A stretch of DNA of 64,000 nucleotides from Dyadobacter chenwenxiniae (lineage in GTDB: Bacteria > Bacteroidota > Bacteroidia > Cytophagales > Spirosomataceae), in assembly GCF_022869785.1 (NCBI RefSeq), contig NZ_CP094997.1:1860001-1924000 (forward strand), read 5' to 3'. The position numbers and the translations under genes are program-made. This document shows positions 1 through 9,325 of the stretch, in pieces. Position 1 is the stretch's first letter. The number at the start of each line of letters is the position of its first letter. The notes under the pieces were generated by a model that did no database searches, was not told the origin of the DNA, and worked only from the letters and a program-made list of their open reading frames with translations.

Positions 1-2464
1 CGGGCTCGCCTGCCAATGTAAGTTCTTCATAGTCCACTTCGTCCAGATCAATCCAGAGACGGTCCAGCTTGGCATTAGGCGTAACCTTCCAATGCGCATA
101 AGGCACGATCACAACCGGATATTCAAGTCCTTTGGATTTGTGAATGGTGGTTATGCGGATCGCGTCGGTTTCGTCAGGGATTGTGATCGAAAGTTTGTGC
201 CTGGCGGATTCCCAATAAGTGAGAAAATCGCCCAGATGATTGCTTTTTCTGTTGCCAAAATCCAGCACTACATCCAGGAAACGGAACAAATATTCGTTTT
301 CGAAATGGTTTTCAAACAACCCGAAACGCTGCATCAACTGCTCGCTCAGCTCGAAAACAGACAGTTGCCGCATCCGAAAAGAACTCAGGTTAATGTTCCA
401 TTTTTTAAAATATTCCAAAAAAGTATCCAAACCGCTTTCTTCGCACAAGATGCGGATCTGCTCGTATTCACCCGCTGCGGGATTTTCCCGCCTGATAACG
501 TGGTGAAAGAGATAAGCAGCTTCGTAACGTGCCAGCCGATGATCGGCGCTGAGCAGCACTTTCATGAACGAGATAATAAAATGCACGGAACGCGAGTAAC
601 CCAGCGAAAGTGCATCGTCCGAAATCAAGGGAAGTCCGGCTTCCTTCAATGTGCTGGCCAACGCCGTGGCTTCCTTTTTTTTTCTACACAAAATGGCCAT
701 ATCCCGCCAGTCATATCCTTGTGCCCTGAGCTCCGTCACCAGTTCGAGCGAACGCTTCACAATGCTGTCTGCGGGATTGCCTTCGTCCGTATCATCACTA
801 TCTTCGTGCATTTCCAGGAACTCGATTTCGACGTGGCCGCCACTGGGCACACTTTCCGGAATTTCCTGCTGAAAATTCTGGTCATAAACGTCCTGAATGA
901 GCATATTTTCCGCACCAACCGTTTCGGCAACAAATGCGAAAAATTTATTATTGAAATCGGTTATTTCGCGACGGCTCCTGCGATTTACTTTCAGGTGATT
1001 TACATCCAGATAATTATCAATGCTAAGTAACCGCTCTGCATTATACGAATTGTTGCCCAGCACATTGGCCAGCGCCATCACCTGGCTGGTAGCGAGATGT
1101 AAAATAAGATCCATATCACCGCCCCTGAATCGGTAAATGGATTGCTTGGCGTCGCCAACGATCAAATTGAAAAATCCGCCGGACAATGCATTCTCGATCA
1201 AAGGAAGCAGATTGGCAAATTGCAGCTTGGAAGTGTCCTGAAATTCATCAACCAGAATGTGGTTATACCGCTCTCCCAGCCTTTCAAAAATAAACGGAAC
1301 AGGCTCCCGTGCTACGATTTCAACGATTTTCCTGTTAAAATCAGAAATATGGACCTGGTTATTTTGTTTCAGAAGCGCATCAAATTCCTTCCTGATCTCA
1401 CCCAGCAGCGACAAATTATAAATATGCCTGTCCAGCAGGCCGTATAATGTGATCTTCTGCGATTCAGAGCTCCGCACATTTTCGATCTGGTGAAAGTAAT
1501 TTTCAAGATCGGTCCTTACCTTCTCGATCTCGTCTTTGATCAGAACGGGTGCTTTGGCCCCATACCAAACGCCTTCACCAATGGTTTTGTAAACGTAGGA
1601 ATTGGGTTCCGCCCAGCGCTTTTTCTCTTCGGCACGATCACGGAAATAACCATAGATGCCGCGGCCGCCCTGGTGAAAATCTTTTTCAGTAAGGAAAGTG
1701 GATTGTATTAATTCAAGAGCCTGCTTCGATAACTTTGTTACGTACGCCTCGCGTTCACGGACAAAAGTGCGCATCTGCTTACGGATTGCGATCCAGTCCT
1801 GCATTTTGAGATCTTCCACACGCTTCATCTGCATGTAGCTTTGCTCACTCAGCAATGTGCCTGCCGTGCCGCGGATCTGCATGGGTAAGCTGCCCCAGCT
1901 TTTGCCCTCCTCGGCACTTTCAAGATAATATTTTTCAACAATTTCCGTAAGCACTTCTTCACCATCCTGCCCGATTCGCGCCAGCAAACGATCCACCGCG
2001 TCGTCCAGCAGATCGCTGTCCAGCTGCGTTTCAAAAATAAATGGTATGCCGAGCTCGTCCGTAAAACTGCTGATAAGCCGCTGTGTAAACTTGTCGATGG
2101 TCATCACCGAAAAGTCAGAGTAACGGTGCAGGATCTGCCTGAAAACAAGCTGCGCCCGGCCTGCGATGAGCTGACAGGCGCCTTCAAAAAGTGTATTGTC
2201 TTGAAGTGTATCCGGATACATTTCCGTCACCACATCACGCAGCATGGGAGGGGGAACGGCGTCGGAATTGAAAGAATCGGAAAAGACCCGCAGCATAAGC
2301 AGGATGCGGTCTTTCATTTCATTGGCTGCGGCATTGGTGAATGTTACAGCCAGGATATGCCTGAAATATGTGTCTGAATTCGAGTGCAGGGCGAGTTTAA
2401 GATACTCTTTTGTAAGCGTATACGTCTTACCCGACCCTGCTGATGAGCTATAAACCTTAAACAC
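1..2464 (-). CDS. UvrD-family DNA helicase (AddA/RecB-like), 3' part outside window
   Basis: An ATP-dependent DNA helicase of superfamily 1, of the kind that resects double-strand breaks. The frame is open from 2464 to the window edge, about 821 codons. Walker A (SSSAGSGKT, residues 6-14) lies at the very N-terminus. The Walker B/DEFQDT motif is near residue 405, motif III (GDAKQSIYRFRGGD) near 436-450, and IHKSKGLEYPVV near 770-783, all in the usual SF1A order. The nuclease domain expected in AddA would lie beyond the edge, so it cannot be checked. The start is GTG at 2464, because the conserved N-terminus MFKVYSSSAGSGKT begins there and no in-frame ATG is close. This start falls one base after the stop of the upstream outer-membrane gene, suggesting translational coupling. 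Confidence 0.9.
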   Translation of the reverse strand, partial: MFKVYSSSAGSGKTYTLTKEYLKLALHSNSDTYFRHILAVTFTNAAANEMKDRILLMLRVFSDSFNSDAVPPPMLRDVVTEMYPDTLQDNTLFEGACQLIAGRAQLVFRQILHRYSDFSVMTIDKFTQRLISSFTDELGIPFIFETQLDSDLLDDAVDRLLARIGQDGEEVLTEIVEKYYLESAEEGKSWGSLPMQIRGTAGTLLSEQSYMQMKRVEDLKMQDWIAIRKQMRTFVREREAYVTKLSKQALELIQSTFLTEKDFHQGGRGIYGYFRDRAEEKKRWAEPNSYVYKTIGEGVWYGAKAPVLIKDEIEKVRTDLENYFHQIENVRSSESQKITLYGLLDRHIYNLSLLGEIRKEFDALLKQNNQVHISDFNRKIVEIVAREPVPFIFERLGERYNHILVDEFQDTSKLQFANLLPLIENALSGGFFNLIVGDAKQSIYRFRGGDMDLILHLATSQVMALANVLGNNSYNAERLLSIDNYLDVNHLKVNRRSRREITDFNNKFFAFVAETVGAENMLIQDVYDQNFQQEIPESVPSGGHVEIEFLEMHEDSDDTDEGNPADSIVKRSLELVTELRAQGYDWRDMAILCRKKKEATALASTLKEAGLPLISDDALSLGYSRSVHFIISFMKVLLSADHRLARYEAAYLFHHVIRRENPAAGEYEQIRILCEESGLDTFLEYFKKWNINLSSFRMRQLSVFELSEQLMQRFGLFENHFENEYLFRFLDVVLDFGNRKSNHLGDFLTYWESARHKLSITIPDETDAIRITTIHKSKGLEYPVVIVPYAHWKVTPNAKLDRLWIDLDEVDYEELTLAGEP

Positions 2465-2465
2465 C

Positions 2466-2987
2466 TTACAGATTGAAGCGGATGCCTCCCGAAATGTTTG
2501 GGCTCAGATAAAATGGCCTTGGCAGCAACTCAACGTAGGTTCCGCCTTCCAGGAATACCGAAATGCGGTTGTCCGGAATGTAGTATTCAAATCCACCAAG
2601 AACAGATCCGCCCAGCGAAATGTCTTTCTCGAAGTTTCCGTTCAAACGTTTTGGGTAAGATCTGCGGCTATTAACCTGCCCGCCCAATCCATAATACACG
2701 TGTACCGCCTCTGAGTTGAATAGCGGCGTATGCCATAAGTAATGCACCTGTACCGACACACCGGTGTTTTTGTAAATCCCTTCGTCGCCCCTGTATTTGC
2801 GGTCATTGGACAAAATCCCGCCATAAGTACCCACAGTGACGTCCAATGCGTGGATATTGTTGAAATACTTGCGGATATTGATTCCTGTTGGTTCTCCTAA
2901 TTTAAAACCAACGGCCCAGTTATCATATTGGGCATGTGCGAAACCAAAGCTGAGGATAAAGACAAACGTTAAGGCTAATTTCTTCAT
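2466..2987 (-). CDS. Small secreted outer-membrane beta-barrel-like protein
   Basis: 173 residues with a clear signal peptide (MKKLALTFVFILSFGFAHAQ). The mature part has alternating aromatic/polar strands, Gly-rich turns and a terminal Phe-x-Leu, as in small 8-stranded outer-membrane barrels. No enzyme motif is visible. It sits between hisC (51 bases upstream on the same strand) and the helicase, whose GTG start follows its stop directly. It probably shares a transcript with one or both. The specific function is unknown. Confidence 0.75.
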   Translation of the reverse strand: MKKLALTFVFILSFGFAHAQYDNWAVGFKLGEPTGINIRKYFNNIHALDVTVGTYGGILSNDRKYRGDEGIYKNTGVSVQVHYLWHTPLFNSEAVHVYYGLGGQVNSRRSYPKRLNGNFEKDISLGGSVLGGFEYYIPDNRISVFLEGGTYVELLPRPFYLSPNISGGIRFNL

Positions 2988-3038
2988 AATGAGTTTTTAT
3001 CGGGGAAATTTTCTTTTCTGTGCATTATAAAAAGCGTG

Positions 3039-4112
3039 CTAAGCAGCTACACTTTTCTGTTGGTATTTTTTTAATGACTCAATTAAGGCTTCATTTTCTT
3101 CCCGTGTTCCGACCGTAATTCGCAAACATCCGTCACACAGGTGAACGCGCGACCGGTCTCTGACGATAATCTCTTCACGGATCAGATAATCCATGATGGC
3201 CTTTGCTTCATCAAACTGAACCAGCAGGAAATTGGCATCTGTTGCATGCACTTTTATCACCAACGATAAATCGGTTAACATGTTACACAAAAAAGTCCTT
3301 TCTTTCAGAATTTCTGTGATCATTTTATCTTTTTTAGCAATTCCTTCCAGACCTTCCAATAATGCTTTCTGAGCAGGCAGGCTGATATTATAAGGCGGTT
3401 TGATCTTGTTCAGGATGCGGATCAGCTCGGGACTTGCGAAGCACATTCCGACACGGATCCCCGCAAGTCCCCAGGCTTTGGAGAATGTTTGCAGCACCAC
3501 CAGATTTGGATATTGATCCAGATGCCGGACCCAGGATGGCGTGTCTGTAAAATCAATGTAAGCTTCATCCACAACCACCAGGCCGTCAAAGCTTTCCAAG
3601 ACTGTGCGGATGGCGTCAGCCTGCATGACATTGCCTGTCGGATTGTTGGGAGAACATATCCAGATGATCTTTGTCTTTGGCGTGACCGCATTCAACACCG
3701 CCTCTACATCGATCTGATAATCAGCCGTTAATGACACCTTATCAATGATCACGTCGTGGATAGAAGCACTTACTTCGTACATTCCGTAAGTTGGCGGCAA
3801 AATTATAACGTGGTCCTGGCTAGGCGTGCAGGTTGCCCTGGTAAGCAGATCGATGGGCTCGTCGCTGCCGTTCCCCAGAAAAATGCGGTCAACGCTAATG
3901 TTCTTGATGGGTGCCAGCTTGTGCTTGATTTCGGCCTGATACGGGTCGGGATAACGGTTATAATTTTCCTCCGTTACCGATCCATACGGATTTTCGTTTG
4001 CATCCAGGAATATGCCCGAATGCCCCGTATATTCATCCCGGGCCGAAGAATAAGGTGCCAGAGAAAGAATGTGCGGGCGAAGGATTTTATTAAGGTCGAA
4101 TGTATTTTTCAT
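3039..4112 (-). CDS. hisC: Histidinol-phosphate aminotransferase
   Basis: A PLP-dependent class I/II aminotransferase that converts imidazole-acetol phosphate and glutamate to histidinol phosphate. Residues 1-357 cover the whole family length. The PLP lysine is Lys212 in TFSKAWGLAGIRVG. The cofactor-binding SPNNPTGN and DEAYIDF segments are intact, and the C-terminal RITVGTREEN is typical of HisC. I chose Met at 4112 (MKNTFDLNKILRPHI) rather than the ATG at 4127, because family members begin near this Met and 4127 would add only a non-conserved pentapeptide. It lies 28 bases after hisD on the same strand. Confidence 0.95.
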   Translation of the reverse strand: MKNTFDLNKILRPHILSLAPYSSARDEYTGHSGIFLDANENPYGSVTEENYNRYPDPYQAEIKHKLAPIKNISVDRIFLGNGSDEPIDLLTRATCTPSQDHVIILPPTYGMYEVSASIHDVIIDKVSLTADYQIDVEAVLNAVTPKTKIIWICSPNNPTGNVMQADAIRTVLESFDGLVVVDEAYIDFTDTPSWVRHLDQYPNLVVLQTFSKAWGLAGIRVGMCFASPELIRILNKIKPPYNISLPAQKALLEGLEGIAKKDKMITEILKERTFLCNMLTDLSLVIKVHATDANFLLVQFDEAKAIMDYLIREEIIVRDRSRVHLCDGCLRITVGTREENEALIESLKKYQQKSVAA

Positions 4113-4140
4113 GCTGCAAAGATTCATAATTGAAATCCTA

Positions 4141-5409
4141 TTACAAAAGACTATTTAGCCGGATACTAACGGCTCTTTTGTGGGCATCCAGTGACTCGGC
4201 TGCTGCCATGGCTTCTACGACCGGGCCAATGCTGCCGATTCCCTCTTTTGTAATGTTCTGAACAGTAATTTTTTTCACAAAACTATCCACGGAAACGCCG
4301 CTATACGCACGGGCGTATCCGTTTGTGGGCAATGTGTGGTTGGTTCCGGACGCGTAATCCCCGCATGACTCAGGTGTGTAATTCCCCAGGAATATCGAAC
4401 CGGCATTTACTATTTTCTCCGAAACCTCTTCTGCATTTGCAACACTTAAAATTAAATGTTCTGCTGCATACTGGTTCAACAGATCAACTGCCTCTTCCTC
4501 TGTTTCCAGCAGAATGGCTTTGCTGTTAGTAATGGATTGTGCCGCCAGATCGCGTCTGGGAAGCTTGTCCATTTGTGAGGATAATGTCAGGTTCACTGAT
4601 GCCAAAAGCTTCTTACTGGTCGAAACGAGCAGCACCTGGCTGTCTGGCCCGTGCTCGGCCTGGGACAAAAGATCTGCCGCAACAAACGCTGGGATCGCTG
4701 TATCATCTGCGTAAACAGCAACTTCCGAAGGCCCGGCAGGCATATCAATGGCAATGCCTTCTTTGCTGATCAGCATTTTAGCCGTAGTAACATATTGATT
4801 TCCAGGGCCAAATATCTTGTAAACCTTTGGAACACTTTCCGTTCCGTAAGCCATTGCAGCAATCGCCTGAGCTCCTCCTATCCGGAATGCTTTGGTTACA
4901 CCCACTAACTGGGCCGCATATAAGATCGCCGGATGATCCGAAGGCGTGCATAACACAACCTCTTTGCAACCCGCGATTCTGGCAGGGATTCCCAACATTA
5001 ACACAGTGCTAAACAACGGTGCAGAGCCGCCGGGAATGTATATGCCGACCTTCTCAATGCCGACACTTTTCCGCCAGCAGGTTACGCCGGGCATCGTTTC
5101 AATTTTTTCGGGAGCTTGGAGCTGGGCTTCGTGAAATTTGTAAATGTTCTGGTAAGCCTGCCCTATCGCTTGCTTCAATGCTTCATCCAGCTTGTCAGCA
5201 GCGCCAGTCAATTCTGTTTCGGTAAAAGCAATGTTATCCAGAACCGTTTTGTCAAATTTCAACGCCAGTTCCTTAATGCCTTTATCACCCTCTTTCCGCA
5301 CCTTTTCCAGGATCGGATTTACTTTCGCTTCAATATCCTGTGCTTCCTGAACGGGGCGGGCCAGCAATGCGGGCCATTGGTCTCTTTCAGGAAATGGAAT
5401 TATATTCAT
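4141..5409 (-). CDS. hisD: Histidinol dehydrogenase
   Basis: Zinc-dependent enzyme that oxidises L-histidinol twice to L-histidine with NAD+, the last step of histidine synthesis. At 422 residues it is full length. The zinc-ligand Gln/His pair is in LLSQAEHGPDSQ (about residues 246-257). The HLIL segment and the GDYASGTNHTLPT signature are present in order. Only 4 bases separate it from the hisG stop, so the two are co-translated in one operon. Confidence 0.96.
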   Translation of the reverse strand: MNIIPFPERDQWPALLARPVQEAQDIEAKVNPILEKVRKEGDKGIKELALKFDKTVLDNIAFTETELTGAADKLDEALKQAIGQAYQNIYKFHEAQLQAPEKIETMPGVTCWRKSVGIEKVGIYIPGGSAPLFSTVLMLGIPARIAGCKEVVLCTPSDHPAILYAAQLVGVTKAFRIGGAQAIAAMAYGTESVPKVYKIFGPGNQYVTTAKMLISKEGIAIDMPAGPSEVAVYADDTAIPAFVAADLLSQAEHGPDSQVLLVSTSKKLLASVNLTLSSQMDKLPRRDLAAQSITNSKAILLETEEEAVDLLNQYAAEHLILSVANAEEVSEKIVNAGSIFLGNYTPESCGDYASGTNHTLPTNGYARAYSGVSVDSFVKKITVQNITKEGIGSIGPVVEAMAAAESLDAHKRAVSIRLNSLL

Positions 5410-5413
5410 ACAA

Positions 5414-6277
5414 TTACAAGATCATTTTTTCAATTGGAATAACAAGAATCCCTTCTGCACCAGCCTGTCTGATTTTCTCAATGTTTTCCCAAAACTCATT
5501 TTCATTAATAACAGAATGCAAAGAGCACCAGCCTTCTGTTGCCAATGGCAGAATCGTGGGGGCACGCATTCCGGGCAGGAACTTAGTAATGCTTTCCACG
5601 GCGCTGGTTGGACAGTTTAGCAAAATATATTTGTTATTCTTGGCAGCCTGAACGGACTTAATGCGGAAAAGCAATTGATCCAGCAAATCCTTTTGAACAT
5701 CCGAAAGGTGCTTACTGGCGATCATCACCGCTTCTGAACGGAAAATGGTCTCAACCTCTTTCAAACCATTGCTCAAAAGTGTGCTACCTGAGCTTACAAT
5801 GTCACAAACTGCATCCGCCAGGCCAATGCTCGGCGCAATTTCCACCGATCCGCTGATCTCGTGAATCTGTGCTTTTACATTGTTGGAGCTCAGATATTTT
5901 TCCAATAAGCGCGGGTAAGTTGTAGCAATGCTTTTCCCTTCCAGATCAGTTACATTATTATAATCATGCTCTCTCAGCACACCGATCGACAATCTGCATT
6001 TAGAAAATCCAAGCTTGTGAACCGTATCCACGTCGCGGTTTGACTCCTCGGAAACATTTTCACCAACGATGCCCAGATGTGCCACGCCGTCCTCAACATA
6101 CCCCGGAATATCATCGTCCCGAAGGAAAAGGATTTGTGCAGGAAAATTTGTAGCGTCCGTTTTTAATTTCCCGGCACCATTATCAAACCGAATCCCACAC
6201 TCTTTAATCAGTTTCAGAGAGTCTTCACTTAACCTTCCGGACTTTTGTATTGCTATTCTTAATATGTTGTCATTCAT
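5414..6277 (-). CDS. hisG: ATP phosphoribosyltransferase, long form
   Basis: Catalyses the first, committed step of histidine synthesis from ATP and PRPP. At 287 residues it is the long HisG form, with a periplasmic-binding-like catalytic core (LRIAIQKSGRLSEDSL at the start, LGIVGENV near 70, IVSSGSTLLSNGL near 160-172) and a C-terminal ACT-like regulatory domain that normally senses histidine. Because the long form is self-sufficient, no HisZ partner is expected. There is no leader peptide or attenuator in the 47 bases between hisS and hisG and no TAnnTTTG element there, so it is probably transcribed from upstream of hisS. Confidence 0.95.
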   Translation of the reverse strand: MNDNILRIAIQKSGRLSEDSLKLIKECGIRFDNGAGKLKTDATNFPAQILFLRDDDIPGYVEDGVAHLGIVGENVSEESNRDVDTVHKLGFSKCRLSIGVLREHDYNNVTDLEGKSIATTYPRLLEKYLSSNNVKAQIHEISGSVEIAPSIGLADAVCDIVSSGSTLLSNGLKEVETIFRSEAVMIASKHLSDVQKDLLDQLLFRIKSVQAAKNNKYILLNCPTSAVESITKFLPGMRAPTILPLATEGWCSLHSVINENEFWENIEKIRQAGAEGILVIPIEKMIL

Positions 6278-6324
6278 TGTTTTGTGGGCTTCTGCTAAGC
6301 AACTTTTGGTTCAGTAATTTGAGT

Positions 6325-7695
6325 TTAGATATTGTTTCCGGCGAGTAATGTAATGATGTCGTCAGCATTCAATTTCTGTTGTTCGCCTGTTTTCATATTT
6401 TTCAAAGTGAGCTGGCCGGTTTGCATTTCGTCTGATCCAATGAGGATTACAAATGGGATGTTCTTCCTGTCGGCATAATCCAGCTGCTTTTTGAGCTTTA
6501 CGGAGTCCGGATAAATTTCCGCGTTGATGCCTGCTGCTCTCAACTTTGGCAAAACAGACAGTCCAAAACGGAATGCTGACTGGTCAAAGTTTGAAACCAT
6601 AACCTTAGTTGCCGTCTTTTGGTTTTCAGGAAAGAGATTAAGCTCCTCCATTACATCATAAATCCGGTCAACACCCAGCGAAATGCCGACGCCCGAGATG
6701 CCGGGCACGCCAAAAGTGCCGGTCAGGTTATCATAGCGGCCACCGCCCGAAATGCTGCCAATCTGAACATTATTGGCTTTCACTTCAAAAATGGCCCCTG
6801 TATAATAGGAAAGGCCGCGCGCCAATGTCACATCAAACTGGATTTTCGGATTTTCAAGTCCAAGCACTTTTACCAAGTCCCAGACTTCTTTCAATTCCCG
6901 GACGCCTTTCATGGCAATCTCCGAACTTCCCAGCCAGTTTTTCAGCGCGGTGAATGGCTCTGCGCCTTCGGAAAGGGTGAAAACTGGATCGAGCTGGTAA
7001 ACGCTTTCGTTTGAAAATCCGCGTTCGACCAGTTCTTCAACCACTTTATCTTTTCCTATTTTATCGAGCTTATCAATCGCAACACAAAGCGGGCCTTCCA
7101 TTCCGTGTGCGCCGATCATGTCCGCAATGCCGGTCAGGATTTTGCGGTTGTTGATCTTTACTGTAAAATCATTGATGCCTAATGCGGGCAAAATTTCGTG
7201 CAATAGCAAAACGATTTCCGCCTCGCAAAGCAGCGAATCGGTCCCTACAACGTCTGCGTCACATTGGTAAAATTCGCGGTAACGACCTTTTTGCGGACGA
7301 TCGGCGCGCCACACAGGCTGGATCTGATATCTTTTAAAAGGCATAACCAATGTTCCGCGGTTCATCACCACATAGCGGGCAAATGGAACTGTGAGGTCGT
7401 AGCGAAGTCCTTTTTCCGAAATTTTGGAAGTTAATGGTTTGTAGCCTTCCTGCCAGTCAGCGTCGGCGAGCTTTCCGCTGAAATCTCCGGAATTCAGCAA
7501 CTTGAATAAAAGCTGGTCGCCTTCGTCACCATATTTGCCCATCAAAACCGAGAGATTTTCAAAGGCTGGTGTTTCCAGAGGCAAAAATCCGTAACGTTGG
7601 AAAGAGCGGCGGATGGTGTCAAAAATAAAAGTACGTTTTGCCATTTGTTCGGGACCGAAGTCTCGGGTTCCGCGGGCAAGGGATGGTTTACTCAT
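6325..7695 (-). CDS. hisS: Histidyl-tRNA synthetase
   Basis: Class II aminoacyl-tRNA synthetase charging tRNA-His; cytoplasmic. From MSKPSLARGTRDFGPEQ it is 456 residues. Motif 2 (RGRY-type, here KGRYREFYQCD), the histidine-specific LARGLSYYTG and motif 3 (GVGISLGVDRIYDVM) are all present. The C-terminal anticodon-binding domain follows (KVMVSNFDQS through LIGSDE). An ATG three codons upstream (7704) is possible. Location directly upstream of hisG-hisD-hisC links charging and synthesis of histidine. Confidence 0.95.
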   Translation of the reverse strand: MSKPSLARGTRDFGPEQMAKRTFIFDTIRRSFQRYGFLPLETPAFENLSVLMGKYGDEGDQLLFKLLNSGDFSGKLADADWQEGYKPLTSKISEKGLRYDLTVPFARYVVMNRGTLVMPFKRYQIQPVWRADRPQKGRYREFYQCDADVVGTDSLLCEAEIVLLLHEILPALGINDFTVKINNRKILTGIADMIGAHGMEGPLCVAIDKLDKIGKDKVVEELVERGFSNESVYQLDPVFTLSEGAEPFTALKNWLGSSEIAMKGVRELKEVWDLVKVLGLENPKIQFDVTLARGLSYYTGAIFEVKANNVQIGSISGGGRYDNLTGTFGVPGISGVGISLGVDRIYDVMEELNLFPENQKTATKVMVSNFDQSAFRFGLSVLPKLRAAGINAEIYPDSVKLKKQLDYADRKNIPFVILIGSDEMQTGQLTLKNMKTGEQQKLNADDIITLLAGNNI

Positions 7696-7797
7696 TGAAT
7701 TCATTCAGTAAATTTACTGCTCACCGCAACCTGAAAGTGATGAGCCGACAAGGAAAGTTGCCGGCTATCGAACGTCAATTGGTGTCAGTATTTGTAA

Positions 7798-7823
7798 TTA
7801 ATTTGGCTTGTGAGCCAATTTAA
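7798..7823. promoter_or_regulatory. Near-perfect 26-bp palindrome in the hisS/small-gene divergent region
   Basis: Arms TTAATTTGGCT and AGCCAATTTAA flank a TGTG centre, with one mismatched pair. It lies about 100 bases upstream of hisS and about 100 bases upstream of the divergent 50-residue gene. The symmetry suggests a dimeric repressor site. There is no T-run, so a terminator is unlikely. Which gene it controls is inference. Confidence 0.35.
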
Positions 7824-7889
7824 CCGTAAAGTTAGGGCAGGTTAGGCAATATTTGTGACTATTGTCTGCATTATTTACACGAAAATGAT

Positions 7890-7897
7890 TAATTTTG
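7890..7897 (+). promoter_or_regulatory. Bacteroidota -7 promoter element for the small basic-protein gene
   Basis: TAATTTTG fits the TAnnTTTG consensus exactly and lies 29 bases before the ATG at 7926, giving a leader of about 20 nt. No well-spaced -33 TTG is evident; the nearest is 25 bases upstream. Confidence 0.5.
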
Positions 7898-7925
7898 CGG
7901 CTCTTTCACAAAACAATATTTTACA

Positions 7926-8078
7926 ATGGGAGTTACGGAATTAAAACGTAAGAGTCGCAGAAACAAAGCAGTAGCTAATAACCGCACAGCGAAAATCAAA
8001 GATCTTTTACGCAAGCCAGAAGTACGCAACGTCGATGTTGAAGCAATAAAAGCTCAGTTTGAAGCTAATAAAAAATAA
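7926..8078 (+). CDS. 50-residue conserved basic protein
   Basis: A 50-codon gene starting MGVTELKRKSRRNKAVANNR and ending QFEANKK. It is rich in Lys/Arg in the first 30 residues, with a probable C-terminal helix (VDVEAIKAQFEANKK) and no signal peptide, cysteine or membrane segment. It has its own TAnnTTTG promoter and a short leader, which supports it as a real gene. It resembles small basic proteins that I recall as common in Bacteroidota genomes, but I know of no assigned function. The charge suggests nucleic-acid or ribosome association; that is inference. Confidence 0.75.
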   Translation: MGVTELKRKSRRNKAVANNRTAKIKDLLRKPEVRNVDVEAIKAQFEANKK

Positions 8079-8114
8079 TTTTAGCATCTACGAAAAGGAA
8101 TCAACTAGTCCCTG

Positions 8115-8489
8115 TCAATCTGTTTTGGTAGGGCTTTTTGCTTTTTTACCTGGCTTATGCTTACCCGCAGCTTTGATGCTGATCTTACGAGCGAGCTGAC
8201 GCATGCTGCGCCGGGTTTCCCTGCGAACATCCAGTAAAATGCGGAAACGGAGTGCCTCACCGAACATAATCAGGCCACCGTTGATCAGCGCGAGACTATA
8301 TAAGCCCAATACAACCCAAACCTGCGTAGGAACTCCTGTCCGGCGCTGGTGCGCTGCCTCGCTCAGGACAGTAAGGCCAAAACTGAAAATCAACAAGCCG
8401 CATGGAGCTAATATCATCCATTTGGTACGCGTCGACATTCGTTTGATAAGCCTTTTGCCAGGTGGTTTTGGATCGATTGATGGAATCAT
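8115..8489 (-). CDS. Two-TM membrane protein with basic tail
   Basis: 124 residues. Two hydrophobic helices (about residues 25-45, WMILAPCGLLIFSFGLTVL, and 61-81, VWVVLGLYSLALINGGLIM) are followed by an Arg/Lys-rich cytoplasmic tail ending GKHKPGKKAKSPTKTD. No recognised domain. An internal Met (MSTRTKWM, 8438) is an alternative start. It converges on the small basic-protein gene with a 36-base gap. Confidence 0.6.
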   Translation of the reverse strand: MIPSIDPKPPGKRLIKRMSTRTKWMILAPCGLLIFSFGLTVLSEAAHQRRTGVPTQVWVVLGLYSLALINGGLIMFGEALRFRILLDVRRETRRSMRQLARKISIKAAGKHKPGKKAKSPTKTD

Positions 8490-8546
8490 TTATTACTTTT
8501 TTCCTTGTATGATCCTAAAATTATTAATTTTTAGTTAATTGATTTA

Positions 8547-9320
8547 ATGAAATCCATCATTAGTTTAGTATTAAGGTATATTCCCCGCCCCTATCTCCAA
8601 TTGGTTGGTCACTGGGTTGCCCGTTTTCTCAGCATTTTTTACATTGGAAATAAGGTAGAATGTCCTGTGTGTGGAAGCCATTACCGTAAGTTCCTCCCTT
8701 ACGGCCGAAATACTTCCAGCCGGGAAAACGCCCTTTGCCCAAGCTGTTTATCGCTGGAACGCCACAGATTAATGGGCCTTTACCTGAAAAGAAAGACTAA
8801 TTTCTTTACTGCAAATCTCAAAGTCCTGCACGTGGCGCCTGAATACTGCTTTATTGATCGCTTCGAGCAGATGAAAAATCTGGATTACATTACCGCCGAC
8901 ATTGAGTCGCCGCTGGCCAAGGTGAAAATGGATATTCATTCCATTCCTTTTCCGGAAAATACGTTCGATGTGGCTTTTTGCAATCACGTTATGGAGCATG
9001 TGGATGACTACATTCTGGCCATGAGTGAACTGCACCGCGTGTTGAAACCGGGTGGTTGGGCACTGATCCAGTCGCCGCAGGACATGAAGTACGAAGTGAC
9101 TTATGAAGATGCCACGATCACCGATCCGAAGGAAAGGGAAAAGTATTTTTTACAAAATGACCATTTAAGGTTGTTTGGCAGAAATTATGGCCAGGAATTG
9201 GAAAAGGGCGGTTTCACTGTGAAAGAGGATCGCTTCGTGATGGATGAATTATCAAAAGCAGAAGTCCAAAAATATGCCTTGCCAGGAGAAGAGATTGTTT
9301 ATTTCTGTCAAAAACTATAA
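8547..9320 (+). CDS. SAM-dependent methyltransferase with N-terminal zinc-knuckle
   Basis: Class I methyltransferase of the Methyltransf_11 type, 257 residues. The N-terminal part has paired cysteines (CPVCGSHYRKF near 39-49 and CPSC near 65-68) spaced like a zinc ribbon. Motif I is degenerate (LKVLHVAPEYCF), followed by the acidic ITADIES and the motif IV-like PENTFDVAFCNHVMEHV and LHRVLKPGGW. The substrate is not readable. The neighbouring glycosyltransferase on the opposite strand suggests surface-glycan chemistry, but the genes converge and need not be linked. Confidence 0.85.
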   Translation: MKSIISLVLRYIPRPYLQLVGHWVARFLSIFYIGNKVECPVCGSHYRKFLPYGRNTSSRENALCPSCLSLERHRLMGLYLKRKTNFFTANLKVLHVAPEYCFIDRFEQMKNLDYITADIESPLAKVKMDIHSIPFPENTFDVAFCNHVMEHVDDYILAMSELHRVLKPGGWALIQSPQDMKYEVTYEDATITDPKEREKYFLQNDHLRLFGRNYGQELEKGGFTVKEDRFVMDELSKAEVQKYALPGEEIVYFCQKL

Positions 9321-9325
9321 TCTTC

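Noticed and set aside
92..1030. 312-codon plus-strand ORF
   Set aside because: It runs antisense to the UvrD-type helicase, whose motifs are intact on the other strand. Its composition is that of an antisense shadow.
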